From Pseudomonadota bacterium (lineage in GTDB: Bacteria; Pseudomonadota; Gammaproteobacteria; Xanthomonadales; Xanthomonadaceae): a DNA stretch of 15,709 nt. Position 1 is the first letter of the stretch; each line of letters starts with the position of its first letter. Shown here one piece after another: positions 1-6,339 of the stretch. The translations under genes and the position numbers were made by a program. The stretch is taken from assembly GCA_023392975.1 (NCBI GenBank), contig JAEWNA010000325.1, forward strand, positions 1 through 15,709, in the 5' to 3' direction. Below the pieces are notes generated by a model, which did no database searches, was not told the origin of the DNA, and worked only from the letters and a program-made list of their open reading frames with translations.

Positions 1-1362
1 GGCGTGGTCAGCTTCCTCGACACCCCGGGCCACGCCGCGTTCACCGCGATGCGCGCCCGCGGCGCCAAGCTCACCGACATCGTGATCCTGGTGGTCGCCG
101 CCGACGACGGCGTCATGCCGCAGACGATTGAGGCGATCCAGCACGCGAAGGCGGCCGGCGTACCGCTCGTGGTCGCGGTCAACAAGGTCGACAAGTCGTC
201 CGCCGACCCGATGCGGGTCAAGAACGAACTGCTGAGCCACGGCGTCGTCGCCGAGGATTTCGGCGGCGACGTGCAGTGCATCGACGTCTCGGCCAAGACC
301 GGGCAGGGCATCGACGACCTGCTCGACGCGGTGCTGCTGCAGGCCGAAGTGCTCGAACTCAGGGCCGTCGCCGACGGCCGCGCCACCGGCGTGGTCATCG
401 AATCGGCGCTGGACAAGGGCCGTGGCCCGGTGGCGACCGTGCTCGTCCAGGAAGGCCTGCTGCAGAAGGGCGACTACCTGGTCTGCGGCATCCAGTACGG
501 CCGCGTCCGCGCGCTGTTCGACGAGACCGGCACGCAGGTGCAGAGCGCCGGTCCGTCGATCCCGGTGCAGGTGCTCGGCCTGTCCGGCGTGCCTGACGCA
601 GGCGACGATTTCGTGGTGGTCGCCGACGAGCGCCTCGCCAAGGACGTGGCCCAGCAGCGCGAGGCCAAGCGCCGCGAGCTGCGCCTGGTGCAGTCGGCCG
701 GCAACCGCATGGAAGACATCATGGCCCAGATGGGGTCGGGCGGCAGCCAGCTGTCGCTGAACCTCGTGGTCAAGGCGGACGTGCAGGGTTCTGCCGAAGC
801 GCTGCGCCAGGCGCTCACCGGCCTGTCGAACGACCTGATCCGGATCAACCTCATCGTCTCCGGCGTGGGCGGCATCACCGAATCCGACGCCAACTCCGCG
901 CTCGCGGCGAAGGCCACGATCATCGGCTTCAACGTCCGTGCCGACGCCTCGGCGCGCAAGGTCATCGAGGCCAACAACCTCGACCTGCGCTATTTCTCGA
1001 TCATCTACGACGTCATCGACCAGGTGAAGCAGGTCGCGTCGGGCCTGCTCGGCAAGGAAGTGCGCGAGGAGATCATCGGCATCGCCGAGGTGCGCGACGT
1101 GTTCCGCAGCTCGAAGTTCGGCGCCATCGCCGGTTCGATGGTTGTCGAGGGCGTGGTCAAGCGCAACAAGCCGATCCGCGTGCTGCGCGACAACACCGTC
1201 ATCTTCGAGGGCGAGCTGGAATCGTTGCGCCGCTTCAAGGAGAACGTCGACGAGGTGCGCAACGGCACCGAGTGCGGCATCGGCGTGAAGGCCTACAACG
1301 ACGTCAAGCCGGGCGACCAGATCGAGTGCTTCGAGCGCATCGAAGTGCAGCGCACGCTCTGA
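1..1362 (+). CDS. infB: Translation initiation factor IF-2, C-terminal half (partial, 5' end outside window)
   Basis: IF-2 is the cytoplasmic GTPase that places initiator fMet-tRNA on the 30S subunit and promotes subunit joining. The reading frame is open from base 1, so the gene starts upstream; 453 residues are present, roughly the C-terminal half of a typical proteobacterial IF-2. The fragment opens inside the G domain: the G3 motif DTPGH is at fragment residues 7-11, the G4 motif NKVD at 61-64 and the G5 motif SAK at 97-99. The P-loop (G1) is missing only because of the window edge. Domains II, III and the fMet-tRNA-binding C-terminal barrel follow without interruption to a TGA stop. The stop overlaps the rbfA start codon (TGATG), which indicates translational coupling. 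The neighbours rbfA, truB, rpsO and pnp match the classical nusA-infB operon order, so identification is secure. Confidence 0.98.
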   Translation, partial: GVVSFLDTPGHAAFTAMRARGAKLTDIVILVVAADDGVMPQTIEAIQHAKAAGVPLVVAVNKVDKSSADPMRVKNELLSHGVVAEDFGGDVQCIDVSAKTGQGIDDLLDAVLLQAEVLELRAVADGRATGVVIESALDKGRGPVATVLVQEGLLQKGDYLVCGIQYGRVRALFDETGTQVQSAGPSIPVQVLGLSGVPDAGDDFVVVADERLAKDVAQQREAKRRELRLVQSAGNRMEDIMAQMGSGGSQLSLNLVVKADVQGSAEALRQALTGLSNDLIRINLIVSGVGGITESDANSALAAKATIIGFNVRADASARKVIEANNLDLRYFSIIYDVIDQVKQVASGLLGKEVREEIIGIAEVRDVFRSSKFGAIAGSMVVEGVVKRNKPIRVLRDNTVIFEGELESLRRFKENVDEVRNGTECGIGVKAYNDVKPGDQIECFERIEVQRTL

Positions 1363-1715
1363 TGCCGAAGAAGTCGTTCCATCGGACCGACCGCGTGTCC
1401 GCCCAGCTCCGCCGGGAGCTGGGCGCGATCGTCCACGCGATGGTGCGCGAGCACGGCCTGCCGTCGGTGAGCGTGTCCGATGTCGAGGTCACCCGCGACA
1501 TGGCCCATGCCAAGGTGTTCTTCACCGCGCTGGAGGCCGATCGCGCGAAGGAAGCGCTGAAGGGACTCAAGGCACTGGCCCCGGAAGTCCGCCGCGAGCT
1601 CGCGCATGCGGTGCGCATGCGCCACACGCCCGAGCTGCATTTCCACTACGACGATTCGGTCGATCGCGGCGAGCGCATCGACACGCTGCTGCGCGATCTC
1701 GATACCGATTCGTAG
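1362..1715 (+). CDS. rbfA: 30S ribosome-binding factor RbfA
   Basis: RbfA is a small KH-like protein that binds the immature 30S subunit near the 5' helix of 16S rRNA and is needed for late maturation and cold adaptation. The product is 117 residues, somewhat shorter than the 133-residue E. coli protein, mainly at the C-terminus. The N-terminus (SFHRTDRVSAQLRRELGAIV), the central SDVEVTRDMAHAKVFF strand region and the late RMRHTPELHFHYDDS segment are the family hallmarks. The ATG at 1362 shares its A with the infB stop codon. There is no good Shine-Dalgarno sequence, so translation probably depends on ribosomes finishing infB. An upstream in-frame extension is open but lies inside infB and is rejected. 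The gene is followed by a 142-bp gap before truB. Confidence 0.96.
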   Translation: MPKKSFHRTDRVSAQLRRELGAIVHAMVREHGLPSVSVSDVEVTRDMAHAKVFFTALEADRAKEALKGLKALAPEVRRELAHAVRMRHTPELHFHYDDSVDRGERIDTLLRDLDTDS

Positions 1716-1724
1716 GGGCTTGGC

Positions 1725-1739
1725 CCGTCGTTTCGACGG
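1725..1739 (+). other. Small hairpin just after rbfA
   Basis: A perfect 6-bp inverted repeat (CCGTCG / CGACGG) with a TTT loop begins 9 bases after the rbfA stop. It has no following T-run, so it is not a convincing intrinsic terminator. It could be a mild pause or mRNA 3'-end barrier, or chance in GC-rich DNA. Confidence 0.3.
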
Positions 1740-1807
1740 TCCCATGCAAGATCGCGGACGGAGGCACCGTCTCGCTCGTCGTTCATCGCGATCTGCGGCG
1801 CCTCGAT

Positions 1808-1825
1808 GGCGGGCCAGGGCCCGCC
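1808..1825. repeat. REP-like GC inverted repeat between rbfA and truB
   Basis: GGCGGGCC and its reverse complement GGCCCGCC face each other with only AG between them, giving a 6-8 bp hairpin. CTACC follows, so read on the minus strand it begins GGTAGGGCGGGCC. Short intergenic palindromes of this form resemble the dispersed REP-like elements of xanthomonad genomes. Only one copy is visible here, so the dispersed nature is an inference from general knowledge. It sits in the gap that separates rbfA from truB and could act as a transcript-end or RNase barrier. Confidence 0.45.
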
Positions 1826-1845
1826 CTACCACTGCTGGTTGGGAA

Positions 1846-1851
1846 TATCAT
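1846..1851 (+). promoter_or_regulatory. Possible -10 element for a leaderless truB transcript
   Basis: TATCAT matches the sigma70 -10 consensus at 5 of 6 positions and ends six bases before the truB ATG. The usual start distance would therefore place +1 on or next to the A of the ATG. truB has no Shine-Dalgarno sequence at normal spacing, which fits a leaderless mRNA. No good -35 hexamer is visible at 16-18 bp, so the promoter is tentative; read-through from infB-rbfA remains possible. Confidence 0.35.
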
Positions 1852-1857
1852 CCGTCG

Positions 1858-2802
1858 ATGGCCCAGGCTTCGAAAAAGACCTACCGCAAGCTCGACGGCA
1901 TCCTGCTGCTCGACAAGCCGCGGGGCCTGAGTTCCAACCAGGCGCTGCAGCGCGCCCGGCACCTGTTCCGTGCGGAAAAGGCCGGGCATACCGGCAGCCT
2001 CGATCCGCTCGCTACCGGCCTGTTGCCGATCTGCTTCGGCGAGGCGACCAAGATCGCGGGCGACCTGCTCGGCGCCCGCAAGGCCTACGACACCGTGGCG
2101 CGGCTGGGCATCGTCACCGATACTGACGACGCCGAGGGCCGGCCGCTGCGCGAACGCCCGGTCGGCCGTTACGACATCCCCACGCTCGATGCCGCGCTGC
2201 GCGCGCTCACCGGCCGCATCGCGCAGGTTCCACCGATTTATTCGGCGCTGAAACGCGGCGGCGAGCCGCTGTACGCCAAGGCCCGTCGCGGCGAGACCAT
2301 CGAACTCGAACCGCGGATGGTCGACGTCCACGCGTTCGAGCTGCTGTCGGAACAGGACCTGCTCGACGGCGATGCGCCGCAGCTGCGGCTGCATGTCGAA
2401 TGCGGCTCGGGCACCTACGTGCGCAGCCTCGTGCGCGATCTCGGCGAGGCACTCGGTTGCGGTGCGCACGTGGCCGAACTGCGGCGGCTGTGGGTCGATC
2501 CGTTCCGCGATCCGCGGATGTGGACGCTCGAGTCGCTGCAGGCGATGGCCGAGCGCGACCTGCATTGCCTGGAGGCCTCCCTGCTGCCGATGGAGGTCGG
2601 GCTGGTCGGCCATCGCCGGATCGACGTGACCGACGAGGCCGCGGTGCGTTTTCGCCAGGGCCAGCGCCTGCGCCTGTCGCGCGAAAGCCCCGGCGCCTGC
2701 GCCGTGTTCGATGTCGCCGGCCGCGCGCTGGGGCTGGCCTCGATCGACGACGAGGGCGTGCTGGCGCCGCAGCGGGTGTTCCAGCGCCAAGATCACCCAT
2801 GA
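1858..2802 (+). CDS. truB: tRNA pseudouridine(55) synthase TruB
   Basis: TruB converts uridine 55 in the T-loop of nearly all tRNAs to pseudouridine and also acts as a tRNA-folding chaperone in the cytoplasm. The product is 314 residues, the same length as E. coli TruB. The opening KLDGILLLDKPRGLSSNQAL and the catalytic block GHTGSLDPLATGLLP are diagnostic, and D49 is the catalytic aspartate. Further family motifs are KAYDTVARLG, PPIYSALKRGGEPLYAKARR and GTYVRSLVRDLGEALG. Residues from about 250 to the end form the small C-terminal PUA-like part. The ATG at 1858 gives the normal N-terminus; the frame is open further upstream but that stretch has no family similarity. No Shine-Dalgarno sequence precedes it. 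The TGA stop overlaps an ATG in the next frame, but the downstream gene probably starts at 2826. Confidence 0.97.
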   Translation: MAQASKKTYRKLDGILLLDKPRGLSSNQALQRARHLFRAEKAGHTGSLDPLATGLLPICFGEATKIAGDLLGARKAYDTVARLGIVTDTDDAEGRPLRERPVGRYDIPTLDAALRALTGRIAQVPPIYSALKRGGEPLYAKARRGETIELEPRMVDVHAFELLSEQDLLDGDAPQLRLHVECGSGTYVRSLVRDLGEALGCGAHVAELRRLWVDPFRDPRMWTLESLQAMAERDLHCLEASLLPMEVGLVGHRRIDVTDEAAVRFRQGQRLRLSRESPGACAVFDVAGRALGLASIDDEGVLAPQRVFQRQDHP

Positions 2803-2825
2803 CCCGTTTCGACCAGGAGATCCGC

Positions 2826-3434
2826 ATGTCCCGAGCCGCCATCCTGCGCATCGTCGCGCTGTCCTGCCTGCTGGCCTGCACCTGGCCGCTGTCCGCGGCC
2901 GAGCTCAAGCCGGACATGACCCCGGAGCAGGTCGCCAGCGAGGCCTACGCCCGCATGCGCGCCGGCGACTGGCCGGGCGCGGCCGAAACCTTCGATCCGG
3001 CGGCCCTCAAGCAGTTCCGCGGATTCTTCGGCGCCCAGGGCGAGGCATCGCCGATGGCCCCCATGCTGCAGGCGCTGCTCGGCATCGAGGACGGCAAGTC
3101 GCTCGACACGCTCGACGACACCGCGTTCTTCGCCGGCTTCCTGCAGTCGATGATGGGTCGGATGGGCGGCATGGTCGCACTGGGCGGACAGCAGATCCTC
3201 GGAGGCGTCCCCGAGGGCGACGACCGTGTGCACCTGGTCGCCCGGACCAGCGCCGAGGCGATGGGCCTGAAGATGACGAACATGGAGGTCGTCACCCTGA
3301 ACAGGACGCCCAAGGGCTGGCGGCTGGCCCTCAGCGGCCAGATGGAGGGCATGGCGGCGCTGTTCGGCAAGGCGGCCGAAGCCGGGAATGCGTTGCCGCC
3401 GCCCCCGGAGCAGGGGCCGCCAGCCGGGCATTGA
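2826..3434 (+). CDS. Hypothetical exported protein between truB and rpsO
   Basis: I do not recognise a named family. The product is 202 residues. An ATG at 2826 follows AGGAG at 6-base spacing. An alternative ATG at 2799 overlaps the truB stop (ATGA) but lacks a ribosome site and adds nine polar residues before the signal peptide. The N-terminus is a clear export signal: basic MSR, a hydrophobic core to about residue 22, then SAA, giving likely signal peptidase I cleavage near residue 25. An LLAC tetrad at 15-18 could instead be a lipobox, although leucine at its -2 position is less usual. The mature part begins with an acidic-helical stretch (MTPEQVASEAYARMRAGDWPGAAETFDP) reminiscent of NTF2-like or TPR-like stress domains. 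A Met/Gly-rich middle (SMMGRMGGMVALGGQQILGG) and a proline-rich tail follow. The classical gene order has no gene here, so it is an insertion into the truB-rpsO junction, probably co-transcribed with truB. Confidence 0.85.
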   Translation: MSRAAILRIVALSCLLACTWPLSAAELKPDMTPEQVASEAYARMRAGDWPGAAETFDPAALKQFRGFFGAQGEASPMAPMLQALLGIEDGKSLDTLDDTAFFAGFLQSMMGRMGGMVALGGQQILGGVPEGDDRVHLVARTSAEAMGLKMTNMEVVTLNRTPKGWRLALSGQMEGMAALFGKAAEAGNALPPPPEQGPPAGH

Positions 3435-3447
3435 TTCGCCTAAGCCC

Positions 3448-3476
3448 TTGTTCGGACGAGGGCGGCGGGCTACAAT
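3448..3476 (+). promoter_or_regulatory. Sigma70-type promoter of rpsO
   Basis: TTGTTC (3448-3453) and TACAAT (3471-3476) are separated by exactly 17 bp. The -10 matches consensus at 5 of 6 positions and the -35 keeps the critical TTG. Start of transcription is expected near 3483, leaving a leader of about 127 nt before the rpsO ATG. E. coli also has an rpsO promoter in this gap, which supports the call. Confidence 0.7.
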
Positions 3477-3482
3477 TCCGAT

Positions 3483-3527
3483 GCTGTCCGGGCCGGTTTC
3501 CGCCGCATCCCGGACAGCGTCGTTTTT
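3483..3527 (+). terminator. Strong hairpin with T-run at the predicted 5' end of the rpsO leader
   Basis: GCTGTCCGGG (3483-3492) pairs perfectly with CCCGGACAGC (3509-3518), a 10-bp stem around a 16-nt loop that itself contains CGG-TTT-CCG. Four bases later comes TTTTT (3523-3527). It can be read as an intrinsic terminator for transcripts arriving from truB and the exported-protein gene. Because its 5' arm starts at the expected +1 of the rpsO promoter, it could also be a 5'-terminal protective stem or an attenuator of rpsO mRNA. The T-run is short and displaced, so termination strength is uncertain. Confidence 0.55.
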
Positions 3528-3556
3528 CCATCCATCATCAGGCGGCCCCTGCGGTG

Positions 3557-3580
3557 CGTGGCCCGGCTTCGTCCGGCACG
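3557..3580 (+). promoter_or_regulatory. Second hairpin in the rpsO leader, candidate S15 autoregulation element
   Basis: CGTG (3557-3560) pairs with CACG (3577-3580) and CCGG (3563-3566) with CCGG (3573-3576), leaving a two-base bulge and a CTTCGT loop about 30 nt before the start codon. In several bacteria S15 represses its own mRNA by binding leader structures in this position. The fold here is inferred by eye and S15 binding is only a possibility. Confidence 0.3.
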
Positions 3581-3609
3581 TTCCTGCGGCGCCCGCGTCA
3601 GAGGTCATC

Positions 3610-3870
3610 ATGTCCATCGATTCCGCCCAGGTCATCGACGCGCACAAGCGCAGCACCAACGACACCGGTTCCCCGGAAGTCCAGGTCGCGCTGCTCACCG
3701 CGCGCATCGTGCAGCTCACCGAACACTTCAAGGCCCACAAGCAGGACCACCACAGCCGTCGCGGCCTGCTGAAGATGGTCAATCGCCGTCGCAGCCTGCT
3801 CGACTACCTGCACCGCAAAGATGCGGAGCGCTACAAGGCCCTGATCGAGAAGCTCGGTCTGCGCCGCTGA
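3610..3870 (+). CDS. rpsO: 30S ribosomal protein S15
   Basis: S15 binds the central domain of 16S rRNA early in 30S assembly and forms an intersubunit bridge. The product is 86 residues counting Met, close to the usual 88-89. The family signature is complete: GSPEVQVALLTARIVQLTEHF, then HKQDHHSRRGLLKMVNRRRS, then LLDYLHRKDAERYKALIEKLGLRR. The ATG at 3610 follows AGAGG with 5-base spacing; an in-frame extension upstream lies in the leader and is not S15-like. It has its own promoter (3448-3476) and ends 12 bases before a strong intrinsic terminator. Its expression is therefore largely separable from pnp, as in E. coli where partial read-through feeds pnp. Confidence 0.98.
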   Translation: MSIDSAQVIDAHKRSTNDTGSPEVQVALLTARIVQLTEHFKAHKQDHHSRRGLLKMVNRRRSLLDYLHRKDAERYKALIEKLGLRR

Positions 3871-3882
3871 GTCCTACACCCG

Positions 3883-3916
3883 CCGCGGCGCAGTGATGCG
3901 CCGCGGTTTCGTTTTT
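3883..3916 (+). terminator. Intrinsic terminator between rpsO and pnp
   Basis: CCGCGGCGCA (3883-3892) and TGCGCCGCGG (3897-3906) form a perfect 10-bp stem with a GTGA loop, followed directly by TTTCGTTTTT (3907-3916). This is the best intrinsic terminator in the left half. I see no convincing promoter between it and pnp, so pnp probably depends on read-through, as with the E. coli rpsO terminator. A small second hairpin, GGGAC/GTCCC (3918-3931), follows immediately. Confidence 0.88.
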
Positions 3917-3973
3917 GGGGACGTCCGTCCCGTCGCAACATCGCAACCTCCCTCCAGGCCGTCTCCGCGGCCG

Positions 3974-4001
3974 ACCGTCCGGGGCAGGGGCCCCGTCCGG
4001 T
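3974..4001 (+). promoter_or_regulatory. Hairpin in pnp leader, candidate RNase III/PNPase autoregulation site
   Basis: ACCG (3974-3977) pairs with CGGT (3998-4001). Inside, across a 2x2 internal loop, CGGGGC (3980-3985) pairs with GCCCCG (3990-3995) around AGGG. It ends 30 nt before the pnp start. In E. coli a pnp leader hairpin is cut by RNase III and then attacked by PNPase itself for autocontrol. Position and shape here are compatible, but this stem is shorter than a typical RNase III substrate. Confidence 0.35.
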
Positions 4002-4031
4002 TCACGACAAAGCTCTGAAGGAATTCCTAAC

Positions 4032-6140
4032 GTGGCAAAAGTAACCAAGCGTTTCCAGTACGGCCGGCATGAAGTGGTCCTCGAGACCGGCGAGATCGCG
4101 CGCCAGGCCGGCGGCGCGGTGATGGTGTCGGTCGACGGCACCGTGGTGCTGGTGACGGCCGTCGCCGCCAAGTCCGCCCGCGAAGGCCAGGACTTCTTCC
4201 CGCTGACGGTGGACTACCAGGAGAAGTTCTACGCGGGCGGCCGCATCCCGGGTGGCTTCTTCAAGCGCGAAGGCCGTCCGACCGAGAAGGAAACGCTGAT
4301 CTGCCGCCTGATCGACCGGCCGATCCGCCCGCTGTTCCCCGAAGAGTTCCGCAACGAAGTCCAGATCATCGCGACCCTGATGTCGCTGAATCCGGAAGTC
4401 GAGGGCGACATCCCGGCCATGATCGGCGCGTCCGCCGCGCTGGCCCTGACCGGCGCCCCGTTCCAGGGCCCGATCGGCGCCGCCAAGGTCGGTTACAAGA
4501 ACGGCCAGTACATCCTCAATCCGTCCGTCAGCGAGCTGAAGGAGTCGGAGCTGGAGCTCATCGTCGCCGGCACTTCGCAGGCCGTACTGATGGTGGAATC
4601 CGAAGCCAAGGAGCTGTCGGAAGAGGTGATGCTCGGCGCCGTGGTCTTCGGCCACCAGGCGCAGCAGGCGGTGATCCACGCCATCAACGAACTGGTCGTC
4701 GAAGCCGGCGGCAAGTCGTGGGAGTGGACCGCGCCGGCCAAGAACGAGGCGATGATCGCCGCGCTGAAGGAAGCGGTGGGCGGCCAGCTCGCGCAGGCCT
4801 TCCAGGTGCGCGACAAGCTGCAGCGCCGCGACGCCATTTCCGCGATCAAGAAGGACGTGCTGGGCGCCCTCGCGCCGCGCGCCGAGGCGGAAGGCTGGAA
4901 CGCCGGCGAGCTGGCGAAGGAATTCGGCGAACTCGAATACCGCACCATGCGCGATTCGGTGCTGGAGACCAAGGTCCGCATCGACGGCCGCGCGCTCGAC
5001 ACCGTGCGCCCGATCACCTGCAAGATCGGCGTGCTGCCGCGCGTCCACGGCTCGGCGCTGTTCACCCGAGGCGAGACCCAGGCGCTGGTCGTGACCACCC
5101 TCGGCACCGCGCGCGACGGCCAGATCATGGACGACGTCGCCGGCGAGTGGAAGGAACACTTCCTGTTCCATTACAACTTCCCGCCGTACTCCGTCGGCGA
5201 GACCGGCCGCTTCGGCGCGCCGAAGCGCCGCGAGATCGGCCACGGCCGCCTCGCCAAGCGCGGCGTGCTGGCGATGATGCCGGGCATGGAGGCGTTCCCG
5301 TACACGATCCGCGTGGTCTCGGAAATCACCGAGTCGAACGGTTCCTCGTCGATGGCCTCGGTGTGCGGCTCCTCGCTCGCGCTGATGGACGCCGGCGTGC
5401 CGGTGAAGCGTCCGGTCGCGGGCATCGCGATGGGCCTGGTGAAGGAAGAGAACGACTACGTCGTCCTGTCCGACATCCTCGGCGACGAAGACCACCTCGG
5501 CGACATGGACTTCAAGGTCGCCGGCAGCGAGCAGGGCGTCACCGCGCTGCAGATGGACATCAAGATCCAGGGCATCACCGAGGAAATCATGAAGGCCGCG
5601 CTCGCCCAGGCGAAGCAGGGCCGTCTGCACATCCTCGGCGAGATGGCGAAGGCGATCACCACGCCGCGCGACGAGCTGTCCGAGTACGCCCCGCGCCTGC
5701 TGACCATGAAGATCCACCCGGACAAGATCCGCGAAGTGATCGGCAAGGGCGGCGCCACCATCCAGGCGATCACCAAGGAAACCGGCACCCAGATCGACAT
5801 CCAGGACGACGGCACCATCGTCATCGCCTCGGTCAATGCCGCCGCCGCCCAGGCCGCAAAGGCGCGCATCGAGCAGATCACCTCGGACGTGGAGCCGGGC
5901 CGCATCTACGAGGGCAAGGTCGCCAAGATCATGGATTTCGGCGCCTTCGTGACGATCCTGCCGGGCAAGGACGGTCTCGTCCACGTCTCGCAGATCTCCA
6001 ACGAGCGGGTCGAGAAGGTCGGCGACAAGCTGAAGGAAGGCGACGTGGTCAAGGTCAAGGTGCTGGAAGTCGACAAGCAGGGCCGCATCCGCCTGTCGAT
6101 GAAGGCCGTGGCCGAAGGCGAAGGCATCGTCGGCGAATAA
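4032..6140 (+). CDS. pnp: Polyribonucleotide nucleotidyltransferase (PNPase)
   Basis: PNPase is a phosphate-dependent 3'-to-5' exoribonuclease, a trimer that works in mRNA decay and in the degradosome with RNase E. The product is 702 residues, close to the 711 of E. coli. The start is GTG at 4032, preceded by AAGGA at 9-base spacing, giving the family N-terminus (M)AKVTKRFQYG; the longer in-frame extension from 3915 lies over the leader and terminator and is rejected. The first RNase PH domain carries GGFFKREGRPTEKE (about 74-87). The second carries ESNGSSSMAS (434-443) and DILGDEDHLGDMD (481-493), where D485 and D491 align with the E. coli metal-site aspartates 486 and 492. The KH domain has VIGKGG at 569-574, and an S1 domain runs from about 623 to 692. 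All catalytic and RNA-binding parts are intact. The upstream terminator and leader hairpin suggest read-through expression and possible autocontrol. Confidence 0.98.
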   Translation: MAKVTKRFQYGRHEVVLETGEIARQAGGAVMVSVDGTVVLVTAVAAKSAREGQDFFPLTVDYQEKFYAGGRIPGGFFKREGRPTEKETLICRLIDRPIRPLFPEEFRNEVQIIATLMSLNPEVEGDIPAMIGASAALALTGAPFQGPIGAAKVGYKNGQYILNPSVSELKESELELIVAGTSQAVLMVESEAKELSEEVMLGAVVFGHQAQQAVIHAINELVVEAGGKSWEWTAPAKNEAMIAALKEAVGGQLAQAFQVRDKLQRRDAISAIKKDVLGALAPRAEAEGWNAGELAKEFGELEYRTMRDSVLETKVRIDGRALDTVRPITCKIGVLPRVHGSALFTRGETQALVVTTLGTARDGQIMDDVAGEWKEHFLFHYNFPPYSVGETGRFGAPKRREIGHGRLAKRGVLAMMPGMEAFPYTIRVVSEITESNGSSSMASVCGSSLALMDAGVPVKRPVAGIAMGLVKEENDYVVLSDILGDEDHLGDMDFKVAGSEQGVTALQMDIKIQGITEEIMKAALAQAKQGRLHILGEMAKAITTPRDELSEYAPRLLTMKIHPDKIREVIGKGGATIQAITKETGTQIDIQDDGTIVIASVNAAAAQAAKARIEQITSDVEPGRIYEGKVAKIMDFGAFVTILPGKDGLVHVSQISNERVEKVGDKLKEGDVVKVKVLEVDKQGRIRLSMKAVAEGEGIVGE

Positions 6141-6170
6141 GCCGCGTCGATGGTCGACCCGCGTTCGATG

Positions 6171-6205
6171 GAAGCCCGCCGTGAGAACGGCGGGCTTCGT
6201 CGTTT
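6171..6205 (+). terminator. Intrinsic terminator after pnp
   Basis: A perfect 12-bp stem, GAAGCCCGCCGT (6171-6182) with ACGGCGGGCTTC (6187-6198), closes on a GAGA loop of the GNRA class. The tail GTCGTTT is only weakly T-rich. It lies 30 bp after the pnp stop and marks the end of the ribosomal/RNA-decay cluster. Confidence 0.82.
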
Positions 6206-6221
6206 CCGGCGGACGGCAGCG

Positions 6222-6251
6222 GTGACGTCGTCGTCCGTCGCGCGCTATGGT
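6222..6251 (+). promoter_or_regulatory. Weak candidate promoter of the GH18 gene
   Basis: TATGGT (6246-6251) with GTGACG (6222-6227) 18 bp upstream is the only sigma70-like pair I see between the pnp terminator and the next gene. Both hexamers are poor matches. A promoter is needed here because a terminator lies upstream, but its exact position is uncertain. Confidence 0.22.
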
Positions 6252-6339
6252 GCCTGCGCCGCGCCGTCGTCCTCGCGACGCCGGCCACACCCATGCGGCA
6301 ATCCGGAAGCCCAAGACACCACGTCCAGGAGGAACAGGC

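Noticed and set aside
3915..4031. Longer N-terminus for pnp from an ATG at 3915
   Set aside because: It overlaps the terminator T-run and leader hairpins. The GTG at 4032 has a Shine-Dalgarno sequence and gives the family N-terminus.
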